From NCBI RefSeq assembly GCF_020524905.1, contig NZ_JAIVKI010000012.1, positions 62,001-126,000 of the forward strand: a DNA stretch of 64,000 nucleotides, in the 5' to 3' direction. How positions within the stretch are numbered: position 1 is the first letter of the stretch; every line of letters begins with the position of its first letter. Shown here in pieces: positions 1-8,940 of this stretch. Under the pieces are notes generated by a model. That model did no database searches. It was not told the DNA's origin and worked only from the letters and a program-made list of their open reading frames with translations. The stretch is from Microbulbifer variabilis (lineage in GTDB: Bacteria > Pseudomonadota > Gammaproteobacteria > Pseudomonadales > Cellvibrionaceae). A program made the position numbers and the translations under genes.

Positions 1-813
1 GGGTTTACAGGTGGCGTTATCACCATGGCCAACGGTAATACTCAGCTGGTCGACTACGATGCAGATAACACCTCCTTCTCCCTGGGGGGCAATTATGCAA
101 TTAACGACAGCATGGCAATATTTGCCCGCTACAGTGAAGGTGGCCGCGCAATAGCCGACCGCCTGTTGCAAATTAACGGCGCCTTGAATAGCGATGGCAG
201 TCTCAGTAACACTACCGATGGCTTTGACTCTGTCGACCAGCTGGAAATTGGTTACAAATTTACTGCTGGCGATTTCGATATTTTTGCCACCTACTTCAAT
301 ACCGTCACCGAAGAAACCAATGCGGAAATCACTAGCGGCCTGACCTTTGTGCGCGAGTATGAAGCCCAGGGCATAGAGCTGGAAGGCTCCTATATTTATG
401 GCGATTTTTCACTTAACGGCAACCTAACCTGGACCGATGCCGAAATCAGTAAAGATGCCAACAACCCATCGGTAGTCGGTAATACTCCCCGTCGCCAGGC
501 AAATATTATTTACACCATCACTCCACAATATAATTGGGGTGACAGCCTAACCTTTGGTGCCAGTTTGCAAGGTTCTACCGAATACTACGTTTCCGATTCC
601 AACCAACTGAAACAAGATGGTTATGTCTTGGTAAATTTATTCGGCTCTTATTACGTGACTGAAGACCTTACCGTCTCCTTTAACATAAATAATCTCACGA
701 ATGAATTCGTTGTGACCGAGGTTGAGGAGTCTTACGCAGAAGCGGGAGATATTGTTCGCGGCAGAGCCATCAGCGGTCGCTCCACCAGTGTCAGCTTCAA
801 TTACGCTTTTTAA
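1..813 (+). CDS. TonB-dependent receptor, C-terminal beta-barrel part (5' partial)
   Basis: The reading frame is open from base 1, so this is the last ~270 residues of a larger protein. The translation alternates polar and aromatic residues in strand-like blocks (for example 'FDIFATYFNTV', 'FSLNGNLTWTDAEI', 'TVSFNINNLTNEF') and ends in 'VSFNYAF' with a terminal Phe, the usual outer-membrane-protein signal for the BAM machinery. The late 'NINNLTNEF' block followed by 'GRSTSVSFNY' is typical of the last strands of TonB-dependent receptors. It imports a substrate across the outer membrane; the plug domain is outside the window, so substrate is unknown. A sugar kinase follows after a terminator, so a carbohydrate role is possible but is only inference. 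Confidence 0.85.
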   Translation, partial: GFTGGVITMANGNTQLVDYDADNTSFSLGGNYAINDSMAIFARYSEGGRAIADRLLQINGALNSDGSLSNTTDGFDSVDQLEIGYKFTAGDFDIFATYFNTVTEETNAEITSGLTFVREYEAQGIELEGSYIYGDFSLNGNLTWTDAEISKDANNPSVVGNTPRRQANIIYTITPQYNWGDSLTFGASLQGSTEYYVSDSNQLKQDGYVLVNLFGSYYVTEDLTVSFNINNLTNEFVVTEVEESYAEAGDIVRGRAISGRSTSVSFNYAF

Positions 814-870
814 TCATTGTCTTCCCTACTCCAGTAAGTCGTTTGCAGTCCAATTAGGACCTCTTGCAAA

Positions 871-911
871 CACCGGATGTCCAACCTCCCCGTTGGCATC
901 CGGTATTTTTT
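871..911 (+). terminator. Intrinsic terminator after the TonB-dependent receptor
   Basis: Arms ACCGGATG (872-879) and CATCCGGT (897-904), extended inward by CCAAC/GTTGG around the loop ctcccc, followed by a T-rich run at 905-911. It lies 58 bases after the receptor stop, and separates it from the kinase. Immediately before it is a second, looser inverted repeat, GTTTGCA (841-847) and TGCAAAC (865-871), enclosing GTCC/GGAC. Confidence 0.85.
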
Positions 912-1018
912 CTTCGATAAAGACTTGCTGTATTCGCTCCCCAAACGGAGCAACCTGTTAAAATAAATCGATCAGGAATTCTCTTGAATAGAATATCCAG
1001 CCAGTGGAGCAGATGAGG

Positions 1019-1930
1019 ATGGAAGTGCAAGGCAAAGCAGTCACTACCTTGCTTGGCGGCCTTGAAGCCGGCGGCACAAAATTTAATTGTGCAATCGCCG
1101 CAGGGCCCAATGAAATCCGGGAAAGGGCCAGCTTTCCTACCACCACCCCAGAGAAAACCCTGGGCCAGGTCATTGAATTTTTTCAGGCCGGCGCCCAACG
1201 CCATGGTCCTATGTCGGCATTGGGTATTGCGAGCTTCGGTCCGGTAGATCTGAATCCACATTCCAAACAGTACGGATATATCACTACCACGCCTAAAAGT
1301 GGTTGGTCCAATACCAACTTGGCCGGCCAATTGAAAGAGGCCCTCTCAATCCCGGTGGCCTTCGATACCGATGTCAATGGTGCTGCATTGGGAGAACATC
1401 TATGCGGCGCCGCTACAGATGTAAAGAATTTTGTCTATGTCACCATCGGCACCGGTATCGGAGCCGGAGTAATGGTAGATGGCAAGCTGGTAAACGGTGC
1501 CATGCACCCAGAAATCGGCCATATGCTGATGCCACAGGACCGGCAACGGGACCCCTACCCCGGCCACTGCCCCTTTCACGGCAATTGCCTCGAAGGCCTC
1601 GCCTGTGGCCCCGCCATCAAAGACCGCTGGGGACTGCGTGGCCAGAGCATGGACAATAAGCATCCCGCATGGGATCTACAGGCCGAATACCTGGCCATCA
1701 TGTGCGTAAACCTGACCAGCTGCTACTCGCCAGAGCGAATCATCCTCGGTGGCGGTGTGATGGAGCAAACGCACCTATTTGAGCGCATTTATCATAAGTT
1801 TCTAAGCCTGGCGGGTGGTTATTTCCCCCAGGTATCCCGGCACAATATCCGCTCCTTTATAGTCCCACCAAAGCTAGCGGGTCGCTCCGGTGAAGTGGGC
1901 TCTCTCCGCATGGCCCAAGCTCTACTCTGA
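1019..1930 (+). CDS. ROK-family sugar kinase (fructokinase-like)
   Basis: Phosphorylates a free sugar, most probably fructose, with ATP in the cytoplasm. Visible family features are the N-terminal phosphate loop 'GGLEAGGTKFN', the 'GTGIGAGVMVDG' loop, the 'HPEIGHMLM' sugar-binding segment and the zinc-binding cysteine/histidine knuckle 'GHCPFHGNCLEGLACG', which is typical of the bacterial fructokinase branch of ROK kinases; a late 'ERIILGGGVME' closes the nucleotide fold. Three in-frame starts exist: GTG 1004, ATG 1013 and ATG 1019. I chose 1019 because GGAG at 1006-1009 sits nine bases upstream of it; 1013 is the next option. Length ~303 residues fits the family. The TonB receptor upstream may belong to the same sugar-use locus. 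Confidence 0.88.
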   Translation: MEVQGKAVTTLLGGLEAGGTKFNCAIAAGPNEIRERASFPTTTPEKTLGQVIEFFQAGAQRHGPMSALGIASFGPVDLNPHSKQYGYITTTPKSGWSNTNLAGQLKEALSIPVAFDTDVNGAALGEHLCGAATDVKNFVYVTIGTGIGAGVMVDGKLVNGAMHPEIGHMLMPQDRQRDPYPGHCPFHGNCLEGLACGPAIKDRWGLRGQSMDNKHPAWDLQAEYLAIMCVNLTSCYSPERIILGGGVMEQTHLFERIYHKFLSLAGGYFPQVSRHNIRSFIVPPKLAGRSGEVGSLRMAQALL

Positions 1931-2163
1931 TTGGTCAACAGCTGAACTTAGCCTACTAAGGTATAGATGCGCCAAGAGAATATCTTTGGCGCCATCCCCC
2001 ATCCAACTTACCCCTCAACATACATTCTCCAACTTATATACTTATCATTGCATAAGCTGGCACAGCTTATGGTAGATAGCTTCGAACCCGATCTGTTAGG
2101 CTTGACCGTCTTAGGGCCTTATATCTTCGGCGGGTGCTCCGAAAGCGCTCATGAGAGATAAAA

Positions 2164-3063
2164 ATGAAAATAATTAAAATATTTTTCACTGGAATGATCA
2201 TACTGGCCACACAGCTGGCTCAGGCGGGCACCGCTGAACCTACAACATTCACACGCCAGGGAATTTTATCCTACAACTTCCATTCCGACCTGCTCGGGCG
2301 CGGGTTTGTTATCGATGTATTACTGCCGCTTTCCTACAACCCCGAAGACAACAAACGCTATCCTGTGGTCTACATGACCGACGGCTTTATGCACTTCCCT
2401 ATGGTGGCCCCCAACCTGATTCAGGAGCAAATCCCCGATGATCGTGGCAAGGCCAAACTACCGCCGGTCATTCTGGTGGGCATTTCCCACCCAATCGACA
2501 GCAACAATTTTGCCCTACGCCTAACGGACTTCACCCCAGTCCCCGGAGAAGTAAGCGGCACCTTTCTAGGAGGCGGTGCCAATGATTTTCTCGAGTTTCT
2601 GGAAAATGAACTCAAGCCGTTTATCAACAACTCCTTTATGGGTAATGAGCATGATGAAACACTTATCGGCCACTCCCTCGGCGGACTACTCGCTCTATAC
2701 ACCCTGTTCAATCACACCGACAACTTCGATCGTTATGTCATCGGTAGCCCCAGTATCTGGTGGGCCAATAAACAAATAATGGAAAGTGAACTCGCCTACG
2801 CCGAACGCCGCACGGATCTACCCAAAAGCGTTTATATGTATATCGGTGGAGAGGAAACCTGCATCGAGGAAACCGATGTTTGCGGTGTGCAGGACTTCAT
2901 CAATCTTTTTGAGCGTCTCAAATCTCGCAATTATGAACATCTTACCCTGCACAAACGCATTTTTGAGGATGAAAATCAGGGCACTGTGGTGAACCCTGGT
3001 TATGATAAGGGTCTAGAACAGGTGTTTAAAACCAAAGTTTTCCCGAGAAAATATTCTTTTTAA
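2164..3063 (+). CDS. Secreted esterase-like alpha/beta hydrolase (putative esterase family, PF00756 type)
   Basis: 299 residues with a signal peptide (MKIIKIFFTGMI... cleaved near 'AQA-G', residues 20-22), so it is exported. The core has 'YPVVYMTDGF', the nucleophile elbow 'GHSLGG' with Ser at about residue 171, and 'GSPSIWW', all typical of the IroE/esterase-D-like family that hydrolyses carboxyl esters. A Cys pair ('ETCIEETDVCG') may form a disulfide. The catalytic His is probably in the last third; I did not fix it. The ATG is preceded by 'gagataaaa' with only a weak ribosome site. A decayed second copy of the same gene lies at 6781-7479. A terminator follows at 3141. Confidence 0.85.
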   Translation: MKIIKIFFTGMIILATQLAQAGTAEPTTFTRQGILSYNFHSDLLGRGFVIDVLLPLSYNPEDNKRYPVVYMTDGFMHFPMVAPNLIQEQIPDDRGKAKLPPVILVGISHPIDSNNFALRLTDFTPVPGEVSGTFLGGGANDFLEFLENELKPFINNSFMGNEHDETLIGHSLGGLLALYTLFNHTDNFDRYVIGSPSIWWANKQIMESELAYAERRTDLPKSVYMYIGGEETCIEETDVCGVQDFINLFERLKSRNYEHLTLHKRIFEDENQGTVVNPGYDKGLEQVFKTKVFPRKYSF

Positions 3064-3140
3064 ATTATCCGACTTTATTCGCAAGCAGCGCAAGACTCCA
3101 GCGAGCTCATAATTTTTGCATTTGCACTTTCTAAAGTTAG

Positions 3141-3206
3141 CACACCCCTGCACATATAAAGTGGATTTAAAAACACCAATTCGTGTAGGGGTGTGATCTC
3201 AATTTT
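3141..3206 (+). terminator. Terminator-like hairpin after the esterase gene
   Basis: Arms CACACCCCTGCAC (3141-3153) and GTGTAGGGGTGTG (3183-3195) pair at 12 of 13 positions across a 29-base loop, followed shortly by a T5 run at 3202-3206. It lies between the esterase and the convergent beta-propeller gene. Confidence 0.65.
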
Positions 3207-3310
3207 TAAGGCTATAACTAGCTCTATGAATTACTCCATGACGCCCCGCTCAAGATGCAAAATATTTCCACCCGATGAATAAACACCTGTGATTTTAAGG
3301 CCGCTTACCA

Positions 3311-4552
3311 CTAACTATTTATTAATGTGCTCACATCGACTGCATATATATGACCTTTTGCGCTCCCCAAATATAAAATACCGTCACTATAAGTCATACT
3401 AAGTATCGAATCGAATTTATCGAACATTCGCAAGACATCTTTAGCCATGTTCTCGGCAGTATTTTTTATAGGCGAAAAGTGGAAGTTCATCCCGCCTTCG
3501 GGTCTTAACATTACAGCACAGTTGACTTTACAATCTGGCGTTTTAAAAATTAACTTTCCAGTATTATTTATCTTATTAACAGCAAATATTTGCCCCGCCA
3601 TTGTGCCAACAAACACAAAATCACTGTTAACCTGAGGTCTAGCAAAGTTATAAAACCCAGTTTTGAAATGCATATGTTGATTTCCATTTTTTGCATTCAA
3701 CCCAACCAATGTGTAACCATCGGACATTCCGAAATAAATCTCTCCCTCATCTTCGATCGCTGGTGAACCAACCCAGGAAGTTGGGTGTTTTGAGCTCCAT
3801 CTCTCTTCACCGGTAGCAACATCAATGGCATAAAAATAAGTGCCGCGAGAGCCAACATAGGCAACACCATCATGAATAATTGGAGATAGGTTAAAACCTT
3901 CCCAACCCTGCCATCCGGCTAAACGTCCCTCAGGTAGCTTGGCTTTGACCTTCCAGCGTACTTGTCCACTTTTATTATCTACACCATAAAGATGATTATT
4001 CCATGAGCCCACTACCAATATATCCTTGTAGATCGCTGGGGTGGTATGAGTAACCCCAGTTGCCAAATGCCAAATTTGGTTGCCAGTTTTAGCATCTAAT
4101 GCAAAAGTACCTAACTTATTACCAAAGTAAACGATACCATTCCTTACCGTAGGTGATGATCTGTATATATCCCATGCATCGGGAAATAGCCCCTTACCCC
4201 AACCATGCGTATTACCCTCAACAAGATTAACTCCATCCTGACTCATAAAATACCAAAGTGGGGTCCCATCAGATTTGAAAGCATGAACACCATTCTCCGC
4301 ATTTACGAATAGACGAGTACCGTCGGTTGCAACAACAGCTGAAGAATTGGAGCCAAGATCTCTTTTCCACAATATATTGCCAGACTTATCTAGCCCCAGA
4401 ATTAAGTTACCGCCAGTTACTACTATCTGTTCCTCTAATAATAGAGGAGCACCAACAACCGCCCCGGGTAATTCATATTGCCAGATTTCCTGCGCAGAAG
4501 TGTGAATCGATAACAACAAGGTTAAAAGTACAATGAATTTTAGGTGGCCCAT
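3311..4552 (-). CDS. Exported PQQ-like beta-propeller repeat protein
   Basis: 413 residues with an N-terminal signal sequence (about residues 1-20, ending 'HTSAQE'). The rest is a series of blades with the PQQ-repeat signature 'G..YAxDxxTGxxxW': for example 'GTFALDAKTGNQIW', 'HLYGVDNKSGQVRW', 'YFYAIDVATGEERW', 'GHIYAVDVSTL'. About seven blades are recognisable, enough for a closed propeller. There is no quinoprotein dehydrogenase partner nearby and no cytochrome motif, so an enzymatic role is not supported; proteins of this shape also act as scaffolds or binding modules in the periplasm. Its neighbour on the same strand upstream is a membrane-anchored winged-helix regulator, and the 490-base gap between them has clustered TTACC/GGTAA elements. 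Confidence 0.8.
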   Translation of the reverse strand: MGHLKFIVLLTLLLSIHTSAQEIWQYELPGAVVGAPLLLEEQIVVTGGNLILGLDKSGNILWKRDLGSNSSAVVATDGTRLFVNAENGVHAFKSDGTPLWYFMSQDGVNLVEGNTHGWGKGLFPDAWDIYRSSPTVRNGIVYFGNKLGTFALDAKTGNQIWHLATGVTHTTPAIYKDILVVGSWNNHLYGVDNKSGQVRWKVKAKLPEGRLAGWQGWEGFNLSPIIHDGVAYVGSRGTYFYAIDVATGEERWSSKHPTSWVGSPAIEDEGEIYFGMSDGYTLVGLNAKNGNQHMHFKTGFYNFARPQVNSDFVFVGTMAGQIFAVNKINNTGKLIFKTPDCKVNCAVMLRPEGGMNFHFSPIKNTAENMAKDVLRMFDKFDSILSMTYSDGILYLGSAKGHIYAVDVSTLINS

Positions 4553-5042
4553 AGTCCAATTCCTGATTTATTACATGAAATGAACTTTAAGGATAATTTT
4601 CTAAAAAACCCTGAAATTAAACTTAATAATTACAAAAAGATCAAAAAACGCACAAAATAAGATAAATTAACCTAAATAGTTTGCATTTAGATGATTTTTT
4701 AATCACTAAAAGTCAGCAGAAAAAAGTAAAGGCTTACCGCATAGGTAACCCAAAACTGTCTATCCATATCCAACAAGTAATCTTAGTCTGTCATGGGTAG
4801 GTTACTGTTTAAATTATGATTACTTACCTATATATTTAGAGCAATAAGTCAATAAAGACACAAGAATTTAATAATCTATTCCAAATACATTTTTTGAAAA
4901 TTATGGCGTCGACTGGTTAGAACAAATGTGTCTGCAACTACGAGACAGAAAGGTATATATTTGGATGATACCTAAAAGCCATGTATCCCTAAGAGGGAAC
5001 TAGAAATGAGACTGGTGCAGTGGATGAAAAGTCAAGGTAAGA
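4553..5042. other. Intergenic gap, AT-rich, with clustered TTACC/GGTAA elements
   Basis: No coding region is seen. The gap lies upstream of the beta-propeller gene and downstream of the regulator (both minus strand). At 4734-4748 there is TTACC-gcata-GGTAA; AAGTAATC (4775-4782) is the inverted match of GATTACTT (4818-4825), which runs into TTACCTA (4824-4830); 'GGTAGGTTAC' sits near 4796-4805. They could be binding sites; this is inference only. Confidence 0.4.
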
Positions 5043-6458
5043 TTAGGGTATCCCGATTTTACGAATCAAATCTTTATAAGCTGGAAATGATCGAAGTGTT
5101 TGATATTTTGGATCAGCATTAAGCCAAAGTATCTCGAACTGCCTCGAATCAACTGCTTGCTGTAAATAAGTGAGGGCCAGCTCGGGTTTACCCGCAGATG
5201 CGGCAAAGCGTGCAAACGCAATCGGTGGTTGGTATTGCCCTATTTGCAGGGGTTCTCCCTTTACGTCCAACAACCACTGGTAAACAGATGTGAGGCCTCC
5301 TTGCGCGAAAGCACTGTCGATTAAGTCCATATCTTGTTCATGATATCCATTTGCAGAAAGGATAGATTTTAAAAATTGAAAGGATTCAGATTCTAGCCCT
5401 TGATTTTCTAAAATGGATTGCGCAGAAACGAGGTATTCCAAGGAGTCAGGAGCTATTTGTTCAATTTTCTTAAGTTCTTCATAAGCTTTAGTATACTGCC
5501 CAGACATATTGTAAATCCAAGCAACCATTGGCTTGGAGTATGCAGACGGGTTAGTGTCAATATAGTGACTGACGTGACGCAAGGCACCAGAAAAATCTCT
5601 TTTTGCTAGTAGAAATTGTGAATATGCGAAGTGTGTAGATCCATAATTAGGTGCAATTGCTAGAGCCTCTTTATAATGTTTTTCAGCCAGCTCAAAATCC
5701 CATGCAATATGAAATGCAAGGCGAGCTTTAAGTAAGTGAGCTTTCACACTGTCGGGTGATAGTGCAAGTGCTTTATCCGCTAGCTCATAAAGTCCATCCA
5801 GACTTTCAAACAATTCTTTATTGTTCGATTCACCGAGCAATAGCTTGCTTTCAATCAACGCTAAATAGGCTGGGGCAAAGGTGTTCTCCTCTATTATTAT
5901 TCGTTCAAACGTAGATTTTGCCTGAAGCCATTTGGTGCGATCATCAAGAGTTAGAAGGTAGCGACCTCGCTGAAAGTCATCAATTTGCTGCGCGGATAAA
6001 GCTCCTTGAGCGGAATCCAATGAAGTTACAAAAGTTAATATTATCGTAAAAGAAATTAATATAACTATTGCACCTATGAAATTCCTCCCTCTAATAGTGA
6101 GGATCTCAAACACACGCCGGCTTTCCCCAGGTAATACCTTTTCCTTTACTGGGCATATCAAACGATATCCTTGCCCACTAATGGTTTTTATGTACTCTGG
6201 TTGTTTAGCATTATCCTTGAGAGCTTTTCTTATCTGGCTAACTGCAACAGTAAGGACTTCTTCACCAACCACTTTATTTGCCCAAACGGTCGACAAAAGA
6301 TGATTTTTGCTGACGATTTCCCCTCGGTGCTTAATTAATTCTTTTAACAACTGTAATGGCATATAGTCAAGCCGTTTTTTTATGTCTTGACTTTGCAGTA
6401 GACCCAGCTCTAAATCCAGAGTCCATTCACCTAGGCTGATATATCGTGGGCTTGTCAT
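5043..6458 (-). CDS. CadC-like membrane-anchored winged-helix regulator with TPR repeats
   Basis: N-terminal ~100 residues form an OmpR-type winged helix (Trans_reg_C): 'YISLGEWTLDLELGLL', 'VSQIRKALKDNAKQPEYI' and the wing 'KTISGQGYRLI'. A single membrane span follows ('FIGAIVILISFTIILTFV', about residues 125-145), then a long periplasmic part of tetratricopeptide-like helical pairs ('AHLLKARLAFHIAWDFELAEKHYKEAL' region, 'HFAYSQFLLAKRDFSGAL'). There is no receiver domain. This is the ToxR/CadC layout: direct signal sensing outside, DNA binding inside. The frame is open to TTG 6479 but ATG 6458 (MTSPRYISLGEW) fits the family start. The likely target is the downstream beta-propeller gene or the upstream region; this is inference from position. 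Confidence 0.85.
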   Translation of the reverse strand: MTSPRYISLGEWTLDLELGLLQSQDIKKRLDYMPLQLLKELIKHRGEIVSKNHLLSTVWANKVVGEEVLTVAVSQIRKALKDNAKQPEYIKTISGQGYRLICPVKEKVLPGESRRVFEILTIRGRNFIGAIVILISFTIILTFVTSLDSAQGALSAQQIDDFQRGRYLLTLDDRTKWLQAKSTFERIIIEENTFAPAYLALIESKLLLGESNNKELFESLDGLYELADKALALSPDSVKAHLLKARLAFHIAWDFELAEKHYKEALAIAPNYGSTHFAYSQFLLAKRDFSGALRHVSHYIDTNPSAYSKPMVAWIYNMSGQYTKAYEELKKIEQIAPDSLEYLVSAQSILENQGLESESFQFLKSILSANGYHEQDMDLIDSAFAQGGLTSVYQWLLDVKGEPLQIGQYQPPIAFARFAASAGKPELALTYLQQAVDSRQFEILWLNADPKYQTLRSFPAYKDLIRKIGIP

Positions 6459-6780
6459 ATCTATGCAAATCAATAACAACGAATTTAGAAAGGGAAATGC
6501 TTCGTAATAAAACTTCAGGCGCGGTGACAGTAGGATTCATTTTTGAATTATTGCCAGGTAATGACATTCAAAGCCCAACAAGGAAAGTCGGTATACTATC
6601 TCGCCATTCATAAATATCAACTTCAAAAAGATTACCGAACTTTAACCGCTATCCTCAAGAAAGTAAAGATGATCAATACCCTTCCCCCTCTCAACCAAAG
6701 AATTTAGTTTACTCCTTCACATCCTTTCCCTCGGTGTTCAAACGAATCGTACACTATAATATTCTTACTTGAAAAATGGA
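6459..6780. other. Intergenic gap before the esterase pseudogene
   Basis: About 320 bases with no convincing frame on either strand. The promoter of the minus-strand regulator must lie here; I could not assign -35/-10 boxes with confidence. Confidence 0.4.
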
Positions 6781-7479
6781 AAATTTATAATTCCACAACA
6801 TCAACTAATATCAGATGTTACATGCCCTTCCCCATGGTGGCCCCTAGCCGATCCTGGAGTAATTTCGATATGCTTGGGTTATTTTAACTACCATCAGTCA
6901 TTCTATTGAGAGTTTCCACTCTATAGATAATCGCAATTTTGTCCTACGCTTAACCGACCTCAATCCGGTCCCTTAATAAATATGCGGAATCCATCTGAGG
7001 GGCCCCATTGATTTTATTGAGATTCTGGGAAATGAACTTAAGCCTGTTCTTATTCACTGCTTTATGGACGATAAGCGTGATGGAACATTCATCGGATACG
7101 GCCTTGAGTAAAACGTATTCAAAGCACCCTATTGAATCACACCGACAATTTCGAACGCTAACTCATAGGAGCCCCAAAATCTAATAGGCTAATGATGGAG
7201 AGTGAACCCCCTCGCGCCGAATACCAGGCCGATCTACCGAAGATCATGTTTATGATTAAAATAGGAAAGGAAATCTGCTTTGATGAAGGAGAAGTTTGCG
7301 GAGTTCAGGACTTCAGGGACCTGACCCAACGGCTGAAGTCCCGCAACTATGAAAGCTTGACTCTACACAAGCGGGTCATTAAGGGCGAAAACCACGATAC
7401 CGTAGTAAACCCAGGTTATGACAAGGGGATTGAGCAGGTTTTTAAAGCCAAGGTGCTACCAAGAAAATACTCTTTTTAA
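6781..7479 (+). pseudogene. Decayed second copy of the secreted esterase gene
   Basis: The DNA runs parallel to 2164-3063. Clear matching blocks are 'cccttccccatggtggcccc' (about 6825) against 2393 on; 'ttttgtcctacgcttaac' against 2508; 'tttattgagattctgggaaa' against 2589; 'gaatcacaccgacaatttcg' against 2709; and a long 3' block from 7192 whose frame gives 'VCGVQDFRDLTQRLKSRNYE' and ends 'RKYSF' like the intact gene. The nucleophile elbow has become 'I-G-Y-G-L-E-stop' where the intact gene has 'I-G-H-S-L-G', so the catalytic Ser is gone, and there are several frameshifts, stops and a 5' deletion. The 95-codon frame at 7192-7479 is a remnant, not a gene. The 5' limit is approximate. Confidence 0.9.
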
Positions 7480-7535
7480 TCAAACCCGCGGGGCCTCTAG
7501 CAAAAAAGCACTGCAGAGCCCCGGCTACTAGCCTG

Positions 7536-8540
7536 CTACATAGCACTTATACACTCTCCGCTCTCTAAAAAGACCAATATTGCCTTCTCCAGCCTTTCTG
7601 TAGCATCCATAAAAGGCAGGTGATGGCTATCTTTTAATACCGAGAAGCACTTGCTCCCTTTGTACCTTTTATAATCCGCCTTTACCTGTAGAGGCGTGGT
7701 AATAGAATCATTCTCACCGACAACAAATAAAGCGGGAATCTGTAAATTATCGATACCTCCATTAACGTTCATAACCTGAAGTTCAACATTCATTTTATCG
7801 GCCAGGCTTCCACGCCGCTCCCGCCACCCGGGGGACACCTCATCAATCTTTTCGGCTACTAGAAAACCAGGAATATCGACCCCGTTCGCGATGCCACCAT
7901 TCGCCCTGCTCGCCCACTTTGATAGAAGCAGATAATGTTCAGAGGGTGATTCCTGATATTTTTGTAACTCTTGTATAGCTAACTGATTGCCTTCCTTCTC
8001 CACCCATTGCAGGGTTGCTTCTAAGCTGGTTGTTGCCTGCCTCTGCGCATCCTGGAAGGAAGAAATAAACACCAGTCCCTCCAATGTCTCAGGATGCTCA
8101 CTCGCATAGAGGGCTGCAAGACCCCCACCCCAAGAGTGACCAATTAAAGTAACCTTATCTTTCTTATAGTGCTTCTTTAGAAAAGAGATAACATTGTGCA
8201 CATCCTGAATATTATTCTTTATCGTTAATGTATCTTCGGCCGCACCAAGCGATTTGCCGGCGCCTCGCTGATGTAGATAAGCCACTAAATACTTTTCTTC
8301 GAGCGCCCGCCCAACAGTTACCTGAAACGGAACTAACCCAAGCTCTACATCACCCGGGCCGCCATGTAGAAATAGGATTAATGGTTTAGTTGAGCTATGA
8401 CCAAAGACCTCTAAGTACAGTTCTGCACCATTACTATCTACCCAGCCCTTATACTTAACCTGCCCAGCAAAGACACCACCCGAAAAGGCAACCAATGCAA
8501 AACTCAAAAGGAAAAACTTTAACCACCTCACATTAAACAT
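7536..8540 (-). CDS. Exported alpha/beta hydrolase (proline iminopeptidase-like)
   Basis: 334 residues with a signal peptide ('FFLLSFALVAFSGGVFAG', about residues 9-26). Alpha/beta-hydrolase fold 1 features: oxyanion 'LFLHGGPGDVE', then 'YLHQRGAGKS' and the nucleophile elbow 'IGHSWGGG' with Ser near residue 136, an Asp candidate in 'VVGENDSIT', and His in 'KDSHHLPF'. The 'HGGPG' plus 'QRGAGKS' pair is characteristic of the prolyl aminopeptidase subgroup (S33), though many relatives are simple esterases, so substrate is unknown. The gene stands alone between the esterase pseudogene and a 400-base gap. Confidence 0.83.
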   Translation of the reverse strand: MFNVRWLKFFLLSFALVAFSGGVFAGQVKYKGWVDSNGAELYLEVFGHSSTKPLILFLHGGPGDVELGLVPFQVTVGRALEEKYLVAYLHQRGAGKSLGAAEDTLTIKNNIQDVHNVISFLKKHYKKDKVTLIGHSWGGGLAALYASEHPETLEGLVFISSFQDAQRQATTSLEATLQWVEKEGNQLAIQELQKYQESPSEHYLLLSKWASRANGGIANGVDIPGFLVAEKIDEVSPGWRERRGSLADKMNVELQVMNVNGGIDNLQIPALFVVGENDSITTPLQVKADYKRYKGSKCFSVLKDSHHLPFMDATERLEKAILVFLESGECISAM

Positions 8541-8940
8541 ATTCTCACCAATTCACAATTATTATAGGGCTCTAAACTCTCACCACATGACTAACAACCT
8601 AGAAGGCAGCAATAAAGAACCCTTTACTTTTATTACAGATAAGTGAGTAGAGCACTAACTTTGAGATAAGAAGAAAAGAAGACGGGATCGAACAAAAGCA
8701 CTTAACATTACTTAACTTCAAGTGAGGGCTATTTCTGGCACACCTTAAAAATCGCTCACAATTTCCAAGTGGTCAATGAGCAGTTTACCTTATGACTAGG
8801 TATCTCCGCCCACTTTCAAACTAATCTATAAGAAAGCACCACTTCGCATGGTAAATATACTTATATAACCACCAACCACCAGAAATACAGAACAACTCCT
8901 TGCAGAAACACTAAACAATAATACCTTCTCCTTTTAAACC
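8541..8940. other. Intergenic gap, AT-rich, nothing recognised
   Basis: Four hundred bases between two minus-strand genes, with stops in all frames at short intervals. I see no repeat, RNA-like fold or gene remnant. Confidence 0.4.
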
